64,000 bases of DNA, taken from Mycobacterium sp. GA-1841 (GTDB lineage Bacteria; Actinomycetota; Actinomycetes; Mycobacteriales; Mycobacteriaceae). The position numbers were made by a program, and so were the translations under genes. The notes under the pieces were generated by a model. That model was not told where the DNA came from and ran no database searches. It saw only the letters and a program-made list of their open reading frames with translations. Positions 61,801-64,000 of the stretch are shown here, piece by piece (position 1 is the first letter of the stretch; each line of letters begins with the position of its first letter). The DNA lies in the NCBI RefSeq assembly GCF_001954135.1, contig NZ_MBEQ01000017.1, positions 186,001 through 250,000 on the forward strand, written 5' to 3'.

Positions 61801-64000
61801 CGGGATCACGGCATCCCGGGCCGGGTCGAGCCCGGCGACGTTTTCGGCGAGCGCGCCGGTCAGATCGTCCATCGCGGGACTGTGGAAAGCCACGTCGGTG
61901 TTGACTCGGCGCACCACGATGCCCTGCTCGGCCCACAGGCGGCAGACCTCGTCGACGGCGGCGGTGAGGCCTGAGATGACACAGGATTCGGTCGACGCAC
62001 TGATCGCAGCCACCACATCGGTGCGTCCGGCCAGCCGGGTTTCGGCCTCCGCGAACGGCAGCCGCACCAGCGCCATGGCACCATGGCCCATCACCGCACG
62101 GAATCCACGGGCGCGATAGCAGGCGACGGCAGCGCCCTGGCGCAACTCGAACACCCCGGAAACCACGCAGGCTGCGACCTCACCGACCGAGTGTCCGATC
62201 ACCGCGGCCGGCCGTACTCCGCGCTCACGCAGGACCGCGGCCAGTCCGACCTGCATGGCGAAGGTCAGCGCCTGAACCCGGTCGGTGCCACCGAGTACCC
62301 CGGTGCTCAGCGCCTCGCGGGCGGAGAAGCCGAGCTCCGGACCGAACACCTCGTCGACCTCGTCGATGACGGAGGCGAAAGTTGGTTCTGCCGTGAGCAG
62401 TTCGCGTCCCATACCGGCCCAGTGCGAACCGTGCCCGGAGAACACCCACACCGCGTCCCGGGCCTGCCCCCCGGGAACCTCTCCGGTGACCAGCCCGGCG
62501 CCGGATTGCCCCCTCGCGAGGGCGTCGAGGCCGGCGATCAGTTCATGTCGATGTTCGGCGATGACCGCCGCCCGCACCGGCTCGTGTGACCGCCGAGCCC
62601 ACAATGCCGCGGCCACCGGCGCCACATCCTGATGGCCGGCCCGCAGGTGATCCGCCAGCACCTCCGCCTGGCGGATCAGGCGCGAACCGGACCGCGCGGA
62701 CAGTGGGAAAACCAGCTGACCGGATGTTCGCGTTGTCGTGTCCTGTTGTGCCGGAGCCTCTTCGAGCAGAATGTGCGCGATCGTGCCGCCGTAGCCGTAG
62801 CTGCAGACCGCCGCCCGACGCGGGGTATCGGTACGCGCCCACGGCTCGACTTCGGTGGGAACCCGAAGCCCGCTGTTGGCCCAGTCGACGGCATCCGTCA
62901 GTTGCCGCAGCCCGGCGGTGGGGGGGATCGCCTCGTGGTGCAGCGCCAGGACCGTCTTGATCAGGCCCATCACCCCGGCGCCGCCCTCCAGGTGGCCGAT
63001 ATTGGGCTTGACCGATCCGATACGGCACCGATCCTGACCGTCACGCCCGGCGCCGTATACCTCGGCGAGCGCCCCGACCTCGGTGGGATCGCCTGTGGGA
63101 GTGCCGGTTCCATGGGCTTCGACGTATCCCACACTGGCCGGATCGACCCCGGAGGCCCGGCAGGCAAGCCGGAACATGTCCGCCTGGGCGGCACCGTTGG
63201 GTGACATGATGCCGACCGTGCGCCCGTCCTGAGCAGTGGCACCGCCGCGGACCACCGCCAGGATGCGGTCACCGTCGCGTTCGGCGTCGGCGAGCCGTTT
63301 GAGCACCACCACACCGGCACCTTCGCCTCGCCCGTAGCCGTCGGCGGCGGCATCGAAGGTCTTGCAGCGACCGTCGGGCGCGGTGGCGCCGGCCTCGTCC
63401 AGGACCCGGGTCAGGCCGGGGCCGATCAATGCGCTGACCCCACCGGCCAGAGCCAACGACGTCTCCCCGGCGCGCAGCATCTGACACGCCTGATGCACCG
63501 CGACCAACGAGGCTGCGCATGCCGCATCCAGCGCCACACTCGGGCCGCGAAGATCCAGCAGATGTGAAACCCGATTGGCGATACCGCACAGCGATGTTCC
63601 GATGCCGGTCCAGGCGTCGATGCCGGACAGGTCTTCCATGATCAACTTGCCGTAATCGTCGGAATTGACGCCCATCAGCACGGCGGTGTCACTGCCGGCC
63701 AGCGCCCTGGGCGACACCCCGGCGTGTTCGAGCGCCTCCCAGCTGACTTCGAGCGCCAACCGCTGCTGTGGGTCCATCACCTCGGCCTCGCGGGGCGAGA
63801 CACCGAAGAACTCAGCGTCGAATCCGGCGAGATCGTCGAGGAAAGTGCCCAGTCGGGTGACCTCACGCAGCACCGCGGCATTGCGCGGGTCCCGCTGCAG
63901 ATACGGCTCCCACCGATCCTCGGGCACCTCGGTGACGTGGCTGCGCCCGTCCAGCAGGAAGTTCCAGAAGTCGGAAGGCGTGGCGACGCTGCCGGCGACA
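58873..64000 (-). CDS. Iterative PKS, 6-methylsalicylic acid synthase-like (5' end outside window)
   Basis: The visible 1708 residues lack only the first part of the KS domain. Order: KS (Cys in LDAACAASLVAVH at 63517-63519, EAHGTGTPTGD, KPNIGHLEGG), AT (FSGHGSHWAGMG, Ser in IGHSVGEVA near 62189; VAFH, the malonyl-type signature), TH/DH (His in GDHPVQGTEIVPAAVLLNTF at 61273-61275; PLVDAATSAAS, PRLRMPARIERV), KR (YLITGGTGVLGLRMA near 59930; SSCGYLAGFPGQGAYGCAN) and ACP (Ser near 59033, LGVDSIMTV). No ER or TE. The order, length near 1750, the VPAAVLLNTF and LRMPA motifs and an intact KR are those of bacterial 6-methylsalicylate synthases. The stop is seven bases from that of mbtA. Promoter outside the window. 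Confidence 0.85.
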   Translation of the reverse strand, partial: VAGSVATPSDFWNFLLDGRSHVTEVPEDRWEPYLQRDPRNAAVLREVTRLGTFLDDLAGFDAEFFGVSPREAEVMDPQQRLALEVSWEALEHAGVSPRALAGSDTAVLMGVNSDDYGKLIMEDLSGIDAWTGIGTSLCGIANRVSHLLDLRGPSVALDAACAASLVAVHQACQMLRAGETSLALAGGVSALIGPGLTRVLDEAGATAPDGRCKTFDAAADGYGRGEGAGVVVLKRLADAERDGDRILAVVRGGATAQDGRTVGIMSPNGAAQADMFRLACRASGVDPASVGYVEAHGTGTPTGDPTEVGALAEVYGAGRDGQDRCRIGSVKPNIGHLEGGAGVMGLIKTVLALHHEAIPPTAGLRQLTDAVDWANSGLRVPTEVEPWARTDTPRRAAVCSYGYGGTIAHILLEEAPAQQDTTTRTSGQLVFPLSARSGSRLIRQAEVLADHLRAGHQDVAPVAAALWARRSHEPVRAAVIAEHRHELIAGLDALARGQSGAGLVTGEVPGGQARDAVWVFSGHGSHWAGMGRELLTAEPTFASVIDEVDEVFGPELGFSAREALSTGVLGGTDRVQALTFAMQVGLAAVLRERGVRPAAVIGHSVGEVAACVVSGVFELRQGAAVACYRARGFRAVMGHGAMALVRLPFAEAETRLAGRTDVVAAISASTESCVISGLTAAVDEVCRLWAEQGIVVRRVNTDVAFHSPAMDDLTGALAENVAGLDPARDAVIPLYTTALADPRSAAPRNADYWVQNLRGQVRFAEAVTAAATDGHRLFLEVSAHPVVSHSIVETLLHLGMDDHAVIPLLRRNSPESSAVTTAVASLYCHGADLEHGVAATDSWDAELPVTQWQHRRFWRTPSPPPGGRAVHDTTSHTLLGGCTEVAGTVATRMWQTRLDLDTRPYPGDHPVQGTEIVPAAVLLNTFLTAAGAGAALAAGTAITDVRLRTPVAPGRARDLQVVLQDRELTLASRLAEGQDGGWLTHSSAVVAAGDIPVESAPGAIDLAAARTRCAEQLPPRHVIDTLAELGVAAMGFDWDIKVLHRGDDELLVSVSSAADGSQPSTWAPLVDAATSAASTIFDGPPRLRMPARIERVQVNGAPQATAILSVRRRPGTTTTDVVIADETGAVLLAIGGMTFEELENPGREWSAVDTRRIVHRVAWHPVSARGEQPPTGVVLVGGDVDRLESAVDDLTAAAVPYRAVEEPEELESLTEFGSLPATLGESPVVLVLPRDDDSPEAAVELVTRTLALQQRLGVSARLWALTIGVHEGDNLVHAPLWGLGRVAAAEHPQLWGGVVDVADGCLPLGALGSLPGHGVVVVRDGVNLAARLGASESSAAVAQDAQMHCVPGGTYLITGGTGVLGLRMAQRLADLGARRLVLLSRSGLEDRSAWAHGNPSAAVRAVTALEERGVSVTVASVDLGAPGSAEALRAVLRPLPPVRGAIHAAGVEAGALLMNTTSDEFTVAMHPKVRGTLVLHEVFPPEQLDWMVLFSSCGYLAGFPGQGAYGCANSFLDVMARHRRSLGDRTTAVAWTAWRGLGMGSTSEFVAAQLDALGMGTVGADDAMLALDLAMREDTANVVVLPVLPAAAAVPILADVAPQEEPDRGTEPAPTAGELDTEQLAAHVLTAVASQLGLPEADVNVDLPLVELGVDSIMTVRLRRQLEKQTGLSLPPTLLWEHPTAAAVTARIIELLSPDVECEVRAGG

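Overview
The window is high-GC actinobacterial chromosome, almost certainly from a fast-growing mycobacterium (Mycolicibacterium type). From memory of the M. tuberculosis map, the order usp genes, ECF transporter, dnaG, dgt, glyS, smtB-zur, uppS, recO, amiA2, era, ybeY, phoH, rsmE, dnaJ2, hrcA, mbtH...mbtA matches the Rv2316 to Rv2384 stretch. The gene content around the mycobactin genes is not that of the tubercle bacillus. No insertion sequence, phage or CRISPR array was seen, and no stretch over 300 bases lacks a gene.

Layout. 1-2466: end of a sugar ABC importer operon (uspA partial, uspB, uspC). 2474-5355: an ECF vitamin/metal importer (T protein, and an S-ATPase-ATPase fusion). 5433-7160: MarR regulator with a palindromic operator, and an MFS efflux pump. 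7211-13564: a DUF1275 membrane protein, a lipoprotein coupled to a VIT1/CCC1 transporter, an acyl-CoA oxidase-type dehydrogenase, LppP, small conserved proteins and tRNA-Asn. 13626-25493: housekeeping block (dnaG, dgt, TPM-domain protein, glyS, zinc regulators smtB-zur, NUDIX, uppS, recO, amiA2).

25676-28300: a four-gene plus-strand island of ESX-1 (type VII secretion) associated proteins, EspA/E-, EspC/F- and EspD/H-like plus a proline-rich membrane protein, lying between amiA2 and era. 28319-35645: minus-strand housekeeping genes (era, degenerate cytidine-deaminase-like protein, CNNM/CorC protein, ybeY, phoH, rsmE, dnaJ2, hrcA).

36210-64000: a mycobactin siderophore locus. mbtB and a chain of tightly overlapping genes (adenylation-domain remnant, thioesterase, mbtC, D, E, F, G, H) run on the minus strand; mbtA runs divergently on the plus strand. 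Tandem IdeR-like iron boxes lie between mbtA and mbtB, and a second tandem pair sits upstream of the remnant-thioesterase-mbtC-H chain. Beyond mbtA, tail to tail with it, lies a large KS-AT-TH/DH-KR-ACP polyketide synthase that runs off the window end. Its architecture and motifs look like bacterial 6-methylsalicylic acid synthases. The inferred pathway is: this PKS makes 6-methylsalicylate, MbtA adenylates it and loads it on the MbtB aryl carrier domain, and the rest of the line builds a 6-methylsalicyl (mycobactin P-like) siderophore. This is the main discovery candidate of the window.
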